Notes: a model not told the origin generated them from the letters alone. A DNA stretch of 32,566 nucleotides from Planctomycetota bacterium (GCA_023128595.1 JAGMDR010000018.1:1-32566); one strand, 5' to 3'; counted from the first letter of the stretch, positions 1-7,557 are shown. Made by a program: numbers and translations.

Positions 1-281
1 TTCCCGGCGTCAAAGGGTATGTTGTGAAGATAGACCCGCAGCGTAGTCAGGCCGAAGTATTTTTGTGCCGCTGCGAGCTCCCTTTCAATAACATCCGGCC
101 TGAAATCGTGCCAAAGCTGCACCGCATTTACGCAATAAGCCGGGGTGTAATTAGTCCCCACCCAGTTCGCCGTCTGGTACTGCTTAGCTTCCTCATCCGC
201 CCGGAGATGAGGCGCGATGAATAGACTCCAGACTAAAGCCGCCAGAACGAACAAATGCCCTCGCCTCTTTTTCTCGATCAT
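1..281 (-). CDS. Secreted cellulase-family-like glycoside hydrolase, N-terminal fragment
   Basis: The frame runs open from an ATG at 281 to the window edge, about 93 codons, so only the N-terminus is visible. An AAGGA ribosome site precedes the ATG by about 7 bases. Residues 1-30 form a signal peptide: a basic start (MIEKKRRGH), then a hydrophobic stretch ending near HLRADE. The mature start reads NWVGTNYTPAYCVN, then QLWHDFRPDVIERELAAA and TLRVYLHNIPFD. This resembles the first beta strand and helix of clan GH-A (GH5-like) TIM barrels found in planctomycetes and Bacteroidetes, where a motif like LGMNTLRVFLHD is typical. Catalytic residues lie outside the window, so the enzyme class and substrate are inference. 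It is divergent from the ceramidase-family gene. Confidence 0.7.
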   Translation of the reverse strand, partial: MIEKKRRGHLFVLAALVWSLFIAPHLRADEEAKQYQTANWVGTNYTPAYCVNAVQLWHDFRPDVIERELAAAQKYFGLTTLRVYLHNIPFDAG

Positions 282-419
282 GCCGTTTCCTTCGTTTCTG
301 TAACGCTGCTCAGGGTTCGTACTGCACAATGTTACCAAATTCGTTGGGTAAATGCGACTATCCGCCTTGAGCCACTGAGACACTAAGGCACATAGGGACC
401 TTTTGTTTTGGAGGAGTTC

Positions 420-448
420 TTGCGTAAAGCATCTTTACGAAATACAAT
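420..448 (+). promoter_or_regulatory. Sigma70-type promoter of the ceramidase-family gene
   Basis: TTGCGT at 420-425 and TACAAT at 443-448 are separated by exactly 17 bases. Transcription would begin near 455, giving a leader of about 23 bases that includes the AAGGAG at 463-468 ahead of the ATG at 478. This fit supports the downstream start codon over the longer frame that opens inside the promoter at 403. Confidence 0.6.
423..439. promoter_or_regulatory. Perfect palindrome between -35 and -10: candidate operator
   Basis: CGTAAAG, a CAT centre, then CTTTACG form a perfect 7+3+7 inverted repeat filling most of the promoter spacer. A dimeric repressor bound here would block RNA polymerase. 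The regulator is not identifiable from the window. The site could also affect the divergent glycosidase gene, whose start is at 281. Confidence 0.5.
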
Positions 449-477
449 CAGTCGGTAATTACAAGGAGATTGTAACT

Positions 478-1794
478 ATGAGGAAAATCGTTGCATTGAA
501 GAGACCATTGCTAATTGGCATCGTCTTACTCACCGGCATTTTCGCACCTGCCGGCCAAGCGGCCCTCAAAGGGGGGGCTGCCAAGGTCGATATTACTCCG
601 CCAGTGGGGGTGTGGCTTTCGGGCTACAGGTCGCGTGAGAAACCGAGCGACGCAATAGCGGATGAACTTTACGCAAAGGCACTTGTTCTTGATGACGGGC
701 GGAACAAGATGGCAATCGTTTCAGCCGATCTGCTCTGGGTCCCGCTTGAGATTACGGCCGAGGTTCGCAAAAACGTCAAAGAGAAAATCGGCATTGCTGA
801 GAAGAACGTTCTTATCTGCGCCACGCATACTCACTTCGGCCCCAAAATCTACAGAATAACGAAAGATTGGCCCGATACGCCCGCCTCCGAGGTTGATAAA
901 TCATACGTTCAGACTCTGAAGAAGGGGATACTCGATTCGATATTGACCGCAAACAAGGACCTCAAGGAAATAAGACTGGGGGCGACAAAAGGGCAAATTC
1001 CGGAAGTAGTCTATAACCGCAGAACCAAGAAGCCCGATGGTACGGTGGCGATGACCTTCAGGCTTCCGCCGGCGAGTCCGGAATTGACTTTCGGCCCCAT
1101 TGATGCGGAGGTCGGCATACTCAGGGTCGAAGATACAAACGGCTCACTTGTCGCAGCGCTCGTCAACTTTGCATGTCATCCGGTCAGCGGGGCCAAGGAC
1201 AAGGAGAAGTTCTTCTCCATATCGGCCGACTATCCCGGATACACGGCGCGAGTCGTCGAGCAGACCGAGGGAGGCCTCTGCCTTTTTGCACTGGGGACGG
1301 CCGGGAATATGAATCCTGTGCGACTCAATAGAGAAAACCCTCGCTCCAAGATCGGTAAGGCACTGGGTGGAGAAGTCCTGCGGAGAATTCAATTTGTCCC
1401 GACTTCTGATGACGTCTCTCTAAAGGGGATAACCAAGCCGGTTATCCTCCCGATAAAGAAGGCCCTTCCACCTGAAAGGCTCAGAGACCAGGACAAAGGC
1501 AAGGAGACTTTGACTACGGAGATTCAGGTTCTTAGACTTGGGGAGATTTATATTTTAGGGCTGCCAGGAGAGGTGCTGGTTGAAATTGGTCTGGATATTA
1601 GAAAAAGAGCGGGCATTGAAAACCTTTTCATCATCTCTCTGAGCAACGATACCTGCGGATACGTCTGTACCCGGCAGGCTTATAAAGAGGGAGGATACGA
1701 ACCGGGCTCGGGAACAAATCTCGCCGAAGGCGCCGGTGAGATTATCACGACCGAGGCACTGGAGCTGATTGACCGGATCAAACAAGACAAATAG
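478..1794 (+). CDS. Secreted neutral/alkaline non-lysosomal ceramidase-family hydrolase
   Basis: A 438-residue protein starting at the ATG at 478, which has AAGGAG 9 bases upstream; the longer frame from 403 overlaps the promoter. Residues 1-29 are a signal peptide (basic MRKIVALKR, hydrophobic core, AGQAA). The mature part opens with GAAKVDITPPVGVWLSGY, the family's usual start. Further family motifs are CATHTHFGP (His117 and His119), NFACHPVS, ISADYPGY, GTAGNMNP, LPGEVLVEIG and NDTCGYVCT. In characterised ceramidases two His, a Glu and a Tyr bind zinc, and plausible counterparts are visible here. At about 440 residues it is shorter than true ceramidases (about 650) and seems to lack their C-terminal domain, like the many short environmental homologues. 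Hydrolysis of N-acyl or other amide bonds outside the cytoplasm is plausible; the substrate is unknown. Confidence 0.85.
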   Translation: MRKIVALKRPLLIGIVLLTGIFAPAGQAALKGGAAKVDITPPVGVWLSGYRSREKPSDAIADELYAKALVLDDGRNKMAIVSADLLWVPLEITAEVRKNVKEKIGIAEKNVLICATHTHFGPKIYRITKDWPDTPASEVDKSYVQTLKKGILDSILTANKDLKEIRLGATKGQIPEVVYNRRTKKPDGTVAMTFRLPPASPELTFGPIDAEVGILRVEDTNGSLVAALVNFACHPVSGAKDKEKFFSISADYPGYTARVVEQTEGGLCLFALGTAGNMNPVRLNRENPRSKIGKALGGEVLRRIQFVPTSDDVSLKGITKPVILPIKKALPPERLRDQDKGKETLTTEIQVLRLGEIYILGLPGEVLVEIGLDIRKRAGIENLFIISLSNDTCGYVCTRQAYKEGGYEPGSGTNLAEGAGEIITTEALELIDRIKQDK

Positions 1795-1850
1795 CATCCC
1801 TCTCGAATCTATGATACATTTGTCGTCGGCGTTAATCCTGCCTTGGGTGG

Positions 1851-2048
1851 TTATCTCGGCGGCAGCCCTGCAAAGGGGATTCCGACCGCCTCGTTCGGCT
1901 TCCTGGTCAGCTCGAGGGTCTTGCCATCGGGCAGGGGCTTTTTTGCGTTTTCGTCTCGAACGTTCTTGATGGGGCCGTTGAATGTCAAGCCGACAGTGGT
2001 TTTCTGGTATTTCTTGCCGAAAAATCCCCATTTTGAGTTGACGAAACG
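1851..2048 (-). pseudogene. 5'-truncated gene remnant (C-terminal 65 codons)
   Basis: In the minus frame ending at TAA 1851-1853 the translation is protein-like, including KWGFFGKKYQKTTVGLTFNG and LPDGKTLELTRKPNEAVG, ending FAGLPPR. The frame is closed upstream by a TAG at 2049-2051 and holds no ATG or good alternative start. I read this as the surviving C-terminus of a gene whose 5' part was lost. The family is not recognised. The overlapping 171-codon frame on the same strand (1555-2070) is less protein-like, with long Arg/Gln/Pro runs. Coding-like character is my judgement by eye, so this is a moderate call. Confidence 0.4.
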
Positions 2049-2080
2049 CTAAATCACTTGTAAGATTCAACTTATGGCAC

Positions 2081-2109
2081 TTGACACGCAGTTGGCCAGG
2101 TGGTACAAT
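2081..2109 (+). promoter_or_regulatory. Near-consensus sigma70 promoter
   Basis: TTGACA at 2081-2086, a 17-base spacer, and TACAAT at 2104-2109. The downstream gene is the pseudopilin-like protein at 2269, giving a leader of about 150 bases. The same hexamers and spacing occur ahead of the WYL regulator at 5726-5754. Confidence 0.7.
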
Positions 2110-2268
2110 AGTATGATTAGAAGGCCAAATCCTGTGGGCATAGACCAGCTGTCTGTGTTGCCATCATACCCAGAGGCAAAGGGTCTTTAGAGAGAAGTGT
2201 CGGTTCAGCCGAGCACAAAAAGAGGATTGAAACGAATAGAAGAATGACGATTAAGGAGATGCAAAATC

Positions 2269-3117
2269 ATGTGTAAACGAAGGAGATTAGCCGTGCTGCA
2301 AAAAGGAGCTTCCAAGGGGGCAGAAAAGAGGCTCCCGGGGGGTTTTACGTTGGTAGAGCTACTGGTTGTGATTGCTATTATAGCACTTTTGATGGCGATT
2401 CTGATGCCGGCCCTAAGAAGAGTCAAGATGCAAGCAGAAGAGATTGCCTGCAGGAGTAACTTGAAGCAGGTGGGGCTCATCATCTACCTTTATCTGGACG
2501 ACAGTGATTTCACAATGGCTCATTGTTTTCAATATGATTTCCGCCCCAGCGGCCCGGACCGCAGCAACTCCAAGTGTAACCGCTACTACTGGCGCCATTC
2601 AGACGGCACTTACTACAAGTATCATGAGAATAACTCTTATTGGGGTACGGCGTATATAGACTATGTAAAGAACCCTAAAGTGTTCGGCTGTCCAGGCATG
2701 AGGAATGTTGCTGAAACGATGGCACAGGATTTGCTTTATAGTGTTGATGCTAAAGAGATCATCCAAGCGGCGTTTGGTCTCAACGGCTGGCTGGACAGAG
2801 AAAAGGTAAGCTTGATACGAAATCAGAGTGAGGTTATTCTAACTCACGACCACGTTGAGCCGAGAATTGAAAACGGCGTCAGGGATATGCTCTTCAACAG
2901 CGGACCCGGCACTATCAATTTGACTCATTACCGACAAGGCGCTGGTCGTGACAAGTGGTACAGGGGGATATTCAGGCATAACATAAGGTCCGGTGACGAG
3001 TTCCGAACCGGGGGAAGACTAAACGTCTTGTGGCTGGACAACCACGTCGGCAGCATCAACGAAACAACGGGGGATGATATACCTAAGCGGTATTATGACC
3101 CGCTCGGGAAAAACTGA
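2269..3117 (+). CDS. Pseudopilin-like protein with prepilin cleavage/methylation N-terminus
   Basis: A 282-residue protein; AAGGAG at 2253-2258 precedes the ATG by 10 bases. A 25-residue basic leader ends in Gly-Gly, followed by FTLVELLVVIAIIALL. Prepilin peptidase would cut after Gly25 and methylate Phe26; Glu30 is the conserved Glu5 of the mature protein. The hydrophobic helix runs from about 26 to 48. Residues 50-280 form a secreted domain with the planctomycete layout: CRSNLKQVGL after the helix and a terminal VLWLDNHVGSI, a variant of the VLFADGHV motif in the DUF1559-type families abundant in this phylum. Many such proteins are present per genome and most are thought to be surface or matrix components rather than T2SS pseudopilins. 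The gene stands alone, and the exact role is unknown. Confidence 0.88.
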   Translation: MCKRRRLAVLQKGASKGAEKRLPGGFTLVELLVVIAIIALLMAILMPALRRVKMQAEEIACRSNLKQVGLIIYLYLDDSDFTMAHCFQYDFRPSGPDRSNSKCNRYYWRHSDGTYYKYHENNSYWGTAYIDYVKNPKVFGCPGMRNVAETMAQDLLYSVDAKEIIQAAFGLNGWLDREKVSLIRNQSEVILTHDHVEPRIENGVRDMLFNSGPGTINLTHYRQGAGRDKWYRGIFRHNIRSGDEFRTGGRLNVLWLDNHVGSINETTGDDIPKRYYDPLGKN

Positions 3118-3243
3118 TTCGCCCTGCCGCCGCTTTCAATAAAATCCTGCATGTTTCTATTGGGGGCTCAATCCAACCGTCCCCGTTGTGGCCTTCAACT
3201 CAACGCCAGGATCGCGCGCGGATCAGCTTGGCTCTTTGGTTGC

Positions 3244-3257
3244 ACCGGCTTGCCGGT
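3244..3257. other. Short perfect hairpin in the convergent gap
   Basis: ACCGGC, TT, GCCGGT form a 6-base-pair hairpin with a 2-base loop between the converging pseudopilin gene and YbbR-like gene. No T-tract follows on either strand, so an intrinsic terminator is not clearly supported. Confidence 0.25.
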
Positions 3258-3270
3258 ATAGCGCCAAGGG

Positions 3271-4287
3271 CTAAGGGCTCTCAGAAGACGGTTTTACCGG
3301 CTCGTCGAGCTTGAAGCGGGCCTGGACGGGGGCCTGGTTGATTTCTATTTCATCGGTTCGGACGAACTCCTCTGGGAAATTGTACTTGAGCTCCCTCCGC
3401 GGCTCAGCCAGTTTAATGTCCTCATCGTCGATTTCCAATATTATCTGATATCTCATGGCTTCATAGGCCTGCTTGGCCGCTGCGGTGGCCCTGATTTTAA
3501 TGGGCCCCCTGACTTCGTCTTGGTTTGTTATTTGCACACTGTAGCCCTGAAGATTCACGCTCAGCGCCATGCCCAGCTTGGGAGCGTTTATAGTCTCTTC
3601 GCTCAACGGGTCCGTGGGCGGAGGCATTTTGACCTTTACGGGGGTAGCGGCGTGTCTTATGAGGCCTTCGGCGAGGACGACGTAGGGCGTTATTGGAATC
3701 GGTGTCAATCTTGCCCGCTCGATCTCGGCGTGACTGAGCTGAACCCGGGCGGTCCGGGCACCCTCTGGGACGAACATCTCAACCTTCGACGGAATGCTCT
3801 CGGCCTTTAGGGAAACCCCATCCTCATCGAAACATTCGACAGGAAGTGACTTCTTACTAAGCTCTACAACGTTGACGTCAACAACCTCAGGCTCACATAA
3901 TTTAACCTTGAGGCCAAGCTGCTTAAGCTCTCTGTCCTTTTGCAGGAAATCAAGCACGCGTAAAGGTCGGCCGGGCGGCTTGGTCATCTTCTCGACGACC
4001 GGGTCGAAGACAAACCTTATCGTCTTGCCCTCGGTCGGCAGCTTGCGATCCAGGGCGACAAAGGCCGAGTGGGGGCCTGAGAGAGTTACCTTGATATCAA
4101 CGGACGGTTTTTGACTGAAGCTTACCCAAAGCTTCGGGGCCACCGATTCATCCACTACAATAACAGCAGGCCGGGCAGGAGGTGTCTCGTCCAGCGTCAG
4201 GTCCGCCCAGACCCAGATCAGGACCGTCAGAGACACCACAATCGCTATCTTGCCGTATTTGAGCTTTCTCATTCCCGCTGCGCCCAT
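3271..4287 (-). CDS. YbbR-like domain protein (CdaR-like), membrane anchored
   Basis: A 338-residue protein whose ATG overlaps the stop of the diadenylate cyclase gene by one base (TAATG), so the two are translationally coupled. One membrane segment lies near residues 12-30 (KIAIVVSLTVLIWVWADL). The rest is extracytoplasmic and beta-rich, with repeating units of the YbbR type, for example SFSQKPSVDIKVTLSGPHSA, VPEGARTARVQLSHAE and SVNLQGYSVQITNQ. In Firmicutes the YbbR protein CdaR sits next to CdaA and modulates its cyclase activity. The same pairing here points to that role, though residue-level conservation of YbbR repeats is weak. An internal Met at residue 6 is an alternative start. Confidence 0.8.
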   Translation of the reverse strand: MGAAGMRKLKYGKIAIVVSLTVLIWVWADLTLDETPPARPAVIVVDESVAPKLWVSFSQKPSVDIKVTLSGPHSAFVALDRKLPTEGKTIRFVFDPVVEKMTKPPGRPLRVLDFLQKDRELKQLGLKVKLCEPEVVDVNVVELSKKSLPVECFDEDGVSLKAESIPSKVEMFVPEGARTARVQLSHAEIERARLTPIPITPYVVLAEGLIRHAATPVKVKMPPPTDPLSEETINAPKLGMALSVNLQGYSVQITNQDEVRGPIKIRATAAAKQAYEAMRYQIILEIDDEDIKLAEPRRELKYNFPEEFVRTDEIEINQAPVQARFKLDEPVKPSSESP

Positions 4288-5069
4288 TAGACCGTTCCCG
4301 CCAAGTATTTCCTTAACACAGATTCATCCACATCGCGGCTGAGCTTGCCGTTTTGGGCGACTGAAACCCTCCCGGTCTGCTCACTGACCACCAGACAGAG
4401 GGCGTCCGAGCCGGTCGTTATGCCTATGGCCGCCCTATGACGGGAGCCAAGCTCGACCCCGCCGACACTGCCGGCCTCGGCCAGAGGCAGTTGAACCTTT
4501 GCTGCGAGCACCCTGTCGCCGCGGATTATAACCGCCATATCGTGAAGGGCCGTGCCGGGATAGAAAATCGTCTTGAGCAGTTCAGCGGTAACCGCTGCAT
4601 CGATGCGAACGCCGGTCTCTATGAATTCGCCCAGAGCAACCCGCCTCTCAAGGACAATTATCGCACCGGTTCGGCTCGAAGAAAGGTCTGCAACTGCGGC
4701 GATTATCTGCTCGGTCGCCCTGGACAACTGACCCGATGAGCCGGACCAGAAGCGGGGTCGGCCTATTCGAATAAGCACTCTGCGAATCTCCGGCTGAAAC
4801 GCCGCCACCGCTATTATCAAGACCGCAATTAAGAAGCCCTTGTAAAGGTATTGCAGACGAAGAAACTCCAGCCGCTCAACCACCAAATTCAAGACCAGAA
4901 CGCCGACGACGAGAATGAATATAACACCCCTGAACAGCCTCTCTCCGCGAGTGCCTTCGAGAAAATCCACGACCCAATAGACTACAAGCCCGATAAGCAA
5001 AAACTCAATGCCAACCAGCCACCAATCGTAGTTCGCCACCCGCGTGAAATAATCAATGAGCGTTCCCAC
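4287..5069 (-). CDS. cdaA: Diadenylate cyclase, CdaA type (c-di-AMP synthase)
   Basis: A 260-residue protein starting at GTG 5069 with AAGGA about 7 bases upstream. Three hydrophobic segments lie near residues 17-36, 47-63 and 78-92. A DAC (DisA_N) domain spans about 105-245. Family features are FQPEIRRVLIRIG before the domain, GAIIVLERRVALGEFIETG, TIFYPGTALHD, ELGSRHRAAIG and ALCLVVSEQTG. The reaction is condensation of two ATP to cyclic di-AMP at the inner membrane. The RHR motif is intact (residues 210-212). The other catalytic motif, normally Asp-Gly-Ala, reads Asp-Met-Ala (177-179); the Asp is kept. The gene is first in a two-gene unit with the YbbR-like protein. No glmM, the third gene of the Firmicutes operon, is present. 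Confidence 0.9.
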   Translation of the reverse strand: MGTLIDYFTRVANYDWWLVGIEFLLIGLVVYWVVDFLEGTRGERLFRGVIFILVVGVLVLNLVVERLEFLRLQYLYKGFLIAVLIIAVAAFQPEIRRVLIRIGRPRFWSGSSGQLSRATEQIIAAVADLSSSRTGAIIVLERRVALGEFIETGVRIDAAVTAELLKTIFYPGTALHDMAVIIRGDRVLAAKVQLPLAEAGSVGGVELGSRHRAAIGITTGSDALCLVVSEQTGRVSVAQNGKLSRDVDESVLRKYLAGTV

Positions 5070-5173
5070 AAATCAATCCTTCAACTCTGTTCAGCAGTGA
5101 TGGTAAGCTATGCCGAACCATCAAATCCCTTTGATCTCGTTGTTCGTGTGTCGTATCGCGTAAAACCAACACA

Positions 5174-5236
5174 ATACGATATACGATATACGACATACCA
5201 TATACGATATACGACATACGATATACGAATTACGGT
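5174..5236. repeat. Heptanucleotide tandem repeat (unit ATACGAT/ATACGAC)
   Basis: Eight consecutive 7-base units start at 5174: ATACGAT, ATACGAT, ATACGAC, ATACCAT, ATACGAT, ATACGAC, ATACGAT, ATACGAA. A degenerate ninth (TTACGGT) carries the stop codon of the small lipoprotein gene. The array ends about 160 bases upstream of the cdaA GTG. No spacer sequences occur, so it is not a CRISPR. Copy-number change by slippage is possible. Confidence 0.85.
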
Positions 5237-5454
5237 ATCCGCTTGTCGGTAAGCTTGCTCGGCTTATCGAGCAGCAGGGCCCTGTCTATGTCGGCCATCA
5301 TCTCCTGCCGATTGATGCGGAGGACGCGCCGGTGCCTTCTGTGGCCCTCGGCCGTGGACTCACCAAGCTGGTCCATCGCACAGCCGAAAGGCAGCAAAGT
5401 CAAGGCTCCCAGAATAGCCGCCAAAACGACCCTACATAAAGAAACGCTTTTCAT
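5230..5454 (-). CDS. Small hypothetical lipoprotein, 74 residues
   Basis: The open frame extends to 5613, but the convincing start is the second of two adjacent ATGs (5454), with AAGGA about 8 bases upstream. Residues 1-24 are a signal sequence (MKSVSLCRVVLAAILGALTL) and Cys25 lies in LPFGCAMD. That is a weak lipobox, with Phe at -2 and Pro at -3. The mature 50 residues are charged and helical-looking: HRRHRRVLRINRQEMMADID, then RALLLDKPSKLTDKRIP. I do not recognise a named family, though short lipoproteins of this shape are common in Phycisphaerae. The stop codon falls in the last, degenerate unit of the heptanucleotide repeat. Confidence 0.6.
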   Translation of the reverse strand: MKSVSLCRVVLAAILGALTLLPFGCAMDQLGESTAEGHRRHRRVLRINRQEMMADIDRALLLDKPSKLTDKRIP

Positions 5455-5725
5455 CATCTTGTCCTTTTTGAAAATCAACACGCCGGCCGGGGCTCTCAAC
5501 CTTCCCACCGTTTTACCGGCCAGCCGGCGTCCCGACTGCCCGAACGGCAAAATTCCACCCCTGATTATCCATTCATTATAGCAGCCATTGCCCCCATTGT
5601 CAATCAAAAACACCGGTGGCTGATATATGGCCTGAAGCTCGGCACCTGCCGTGCGGGCATCCGGGTTTGCGAGCTATCGGACCAGTATGCGAAATTGGAG
5701 AATGTTAAGATGGCGGGAAGAATTT

Positions 5726-5754
5726 TTGACACGAGGACGTGGGCCGTGTACAAT
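5726..5754 (+). promoter_or_regulatory. Near-consensus sigma70 promoter of the WYL regulator
   Basis: TTGACA at 5726-5731, a 17-base spacer, and TACAAT at 5749-5754. The predicted start of transcription is near 5761, about 45 bases ahead of the ATG at 5806. Confidence 0.7.
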
Positions 5755-5805
5755 TATGCAGCTAATTGACAACCGAAGTGGAGCCCTTTTTGAGATTTGC
5801 CGGGT

Positions 5806-6786
5806 ATGAAACACAGCAGAATAGGCAGGATAATGCAGATTTTGACAACGATGCAGGCAGGCAAGAGCTATGCCGTCACTGATTTGTCGAAGATGTTCGG
5901 GACCAGCCGACGAACGATCTTTCGCGACCTCAAAGAGCTCCAGGCAATCGGCGTGCCGTATCACTACGACTCGAAGACGGGCGGTTACGTTATAGAGCCT
6001 GAGTTCTTTCTGCCGCCGGTGGATTTGAATCTGAAAGAGGCCCTGAGTCTGCTGCTGCTGGCCCACAAGGTAAGCGACCAGATACAGTTGCCATTCACCA
6101 AATCAGCGCTGCTGGCCGCCCTTAAAATCGAAAACAACCTGCCGGCGAATATCAGGCGCTACTGCGCTGCGGCGCTGCGGAATATCTCGGCCAAGGCCGG
6201 CGCCCAGGCCCCGATCGGCCGTCCGGGTGGACTCGACAGCATCTTCGCTCAACTGCAGAACGCGATGGCGAAGAGACGCAAGGTCAACATCCGCTACAAC
6301 TCACTGACGGAGCGCGAAATCATCGACGTTGAGCTGTCACCTTATCATCTTTTCTACAACCAACGGGCCTGGTATGTGCTGGGCCGCTCCAGCCTCCACA
6401 AGAGTGTCCGCACGTTCAAGCTCAACCGCATCAAGGAGCTGCAGATTACAGCCAAATGCTTCCTTGACGGCGAGAAGTTTGACGCCCACGAATACTTCGG
6501 CAGGGCGTGGTCAATGATACCTGAAGGTCGAATCTACAATATCAAGCTTCGATTCGGGGCCAAAGTAGCTCATAATGTCGCCGAGGTGAAATGGCACAGC
6601 ACACAACAAGTTACTCATAACAGTGACGGCTCGGCCACGGTCGAGTTTCGCGTGGACGGTCTGGGCGAAATAAGCTGGTGGATTCTCGGCTACGGTGACC
6701 AGGTCCGGGTTCTCGCGCCGAGGGCGCTGCGCAAAAGAGTTGTGCAAGTCGCAAAGAATATGATCAAGCTCAACGAAAAAATCTAA
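5806..6786 (+). CDS. WYL-domain transcriptional regulator (YafY-like, DeoR-type HTH)
   Basis: A 326-residue protein from the ATG at 5806; a TTG three codons earlier is possible but less likely, and no strong Shine-Dalgarno is visible for either. Residues 5-60 form a winged helix: RIGRIMQILTTMQAGKSYAV, then DLSKMFGTSRRTIFRDLKEL, then a wing ending TGGYVIEPEFFLPPVD. A linker helix region follows (75-130). Residues 145-235 are the WYL domain, with ELSPYHLFYNQRAWYVLGR (here Trp-Tyr-Val at 189-191), and a C-terminal extension reaches 326. WYL proteins bind small ligands or nucleic acid and often act as repressors or activators. No target operon is evident: neighbours are a divergent lipoprotein gene and a distant tRNA. 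Autoregulation at its own promoter is possible. Confidence 0.88.
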   Translation: MKHSRIGRIMQILTTMQAGKSYAVTDLSKMFGTSRRTIFRDLKELQAIGVPYHYDSKTGGYVIEPEFFLPPVDLNLKEALSLLLLAHKVSDQIQLPFTKSALLAALKIENNLPANIRRYCAAALRNISAKAGAQAPIGRPGGLDSIFAQLQNAMAKRRKVNIRYNSLTEREIIDVELSPYHLFYNQRAWYVLGRSSLHKSVRTFKLNRIKELQITAKCFLDGEKFDAHEYFGRAWSMIPEGRIYNIKLRFGAKVAHNVAEVKWHSTQQVTHNSDGSATVEFRVDGLGEISWWILGYGDQVRVLAPRALRKRVVQVAKNMIKLNEKI

Positions 6787-7240
6787 ATGGCGCCCGGCCG
6801 GTGCGACCAGTCCGGACAGCCCGTTAGACTGCAAAGCCCGGTATTATCCGCCCTGCTGCACAATCGCGGCTATGAACGAAAAGCCAATTTTGCCTACGTT
6901 CCATAAGTTACCTATTTTGAGCGCCGCAAAGTGCCGCAGGGAACGCCAAAAAGCCCCTAAAAAATCGGGAAAGCGGTTGACTGCCGGCTGCAAAGAGGAT
7001 ATGCTTCTGCTTTCGGCTCATTTGTCAAAACACTTTTCCGCAATGCAGGACAATAAGATTGCGCCCTTTCTGTCGTTCCCGCGGAATGCCTGCCCTGAGC
7101 TATGCCGAATGGGCGGGAATCCAGGACTATCGAGCAAATTGAAATCTCATTTTGTTACAGTTTCCAACTCTATTATAGGCAATCCTGCCGAAATTATCAA
7201 TCTACGAGAGCCGGCAAGGGGGTGAGGGCCAGCTTTGGGC
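6787..7240. other. Gene-poor stretch before the tRNA
   Basis: I find no convincing gene here. Frames of 60-117 codons in this stretch translate to sequence without recognisable domains and run through the dispersed-repeat palindrome at 7076-7119. The stretch therefore appears to be intergenic DNA, followed by the tRNA promoter. Confidence 0.5.
7076..7119. repeat. REP-like palindromic element
   Basis: TTCCCGC at 7076-7082 and GCGGGAA at 7113-7119 are perfect inverted 7-mers around a 30-base centre. The flanks (GTCG before, TCCAGG after) match the widespread bacterial dispersed-repeat pattern in which a CGTTCCCGC arm faces a GCGGGAATCCAGG arm. Whether it is multicopy in this genome cannot be seen. 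Confidence 0.45.
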
Positions 7241-7269
7241 TTGCAGAGGGCGCTATCTTTGATTATGAT
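7241..7269 (+). promoter_or_regulatory. Promoter of tRNA-Thr
   Basis: TTGCAG at 7241-7246, a 17-base spacer, and TATGAT at 7264-7269. Transcription would start near 7276, about 58 bases before the mature tRNA 5' end. Confidence 0.55.
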
Positions 7270-7333
7270 TTAAGGGACGGCTGCAATGGGCCGAAAGCCC
7301 TTTGTAGGCCGAAGGGGCATAATCAACACTTAT

Positions 7334-7405
7334 GCCAACGTAGCTCAACGGTAGAGCTCTGGTTTTGTAAACCAGTGGTTGTCGGTTCGAATCCGACCGT
7401 TGGCT
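7334..7405 (+). tRNA. trnT: tRNA-Thr (anticodon TGT)
   Basis: A complete cloverleaf of 72 bases can be folded. The acceptor stem is GCCAACG with CGTTGGC, all seven pairs, and a U discriminator. The D arm is GCTC/GAGC around AACGGTA. The anticodon stem is CTGGT/ACCAG with loop TTTGTAA, giving anticodon TGT. The variable loop is TGGTT. The T arm is GTCGG/CCGAC around TTCGAAT. CCA is not encoded. It decodes ACA (and ACG by wobble). Confidence 0.95.
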
Positions 7406-7557
7406 TTTAACGTATCACGCTCATAGTCAAGCTTAAGCTTGCCGTATCGAGCATCCAGCTTTGTGGTCTTGAGGGGTTGGCCGTCCATACGAATAACGAT
7501 CCAGCCGGAAGTGGAATCGCAGTCGTATATAGTCGGCCCTTGCGCCGAGGCCGATCT

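Noticed and set aside
5174-5236. CRISPR-like array
   Set aside because: Units are 7 bases with no spacers and no cas genes nearby; it is a microsatellite.
5806-6786. WYL regulator as part of a defence island
   Set aside because: WYL proteins do mark defence loci, but neither side holds nuclease, methylase, CBASS, toxin or phage genes.
6872-7225. 117-codon plus-strand frame as a gene
   Set aside because: No ribosome site, and it runs through a dispersed palindromic repeat whose translation (LSFPRNACPELCRMGGNPG) is characteristic of repeat DNA.
7334-7557. tRNA-Thr as an integration site with an adjacent mobile element
   Set aside because: No integrase and no repeat of the tRNA 3' end was seen in the window.
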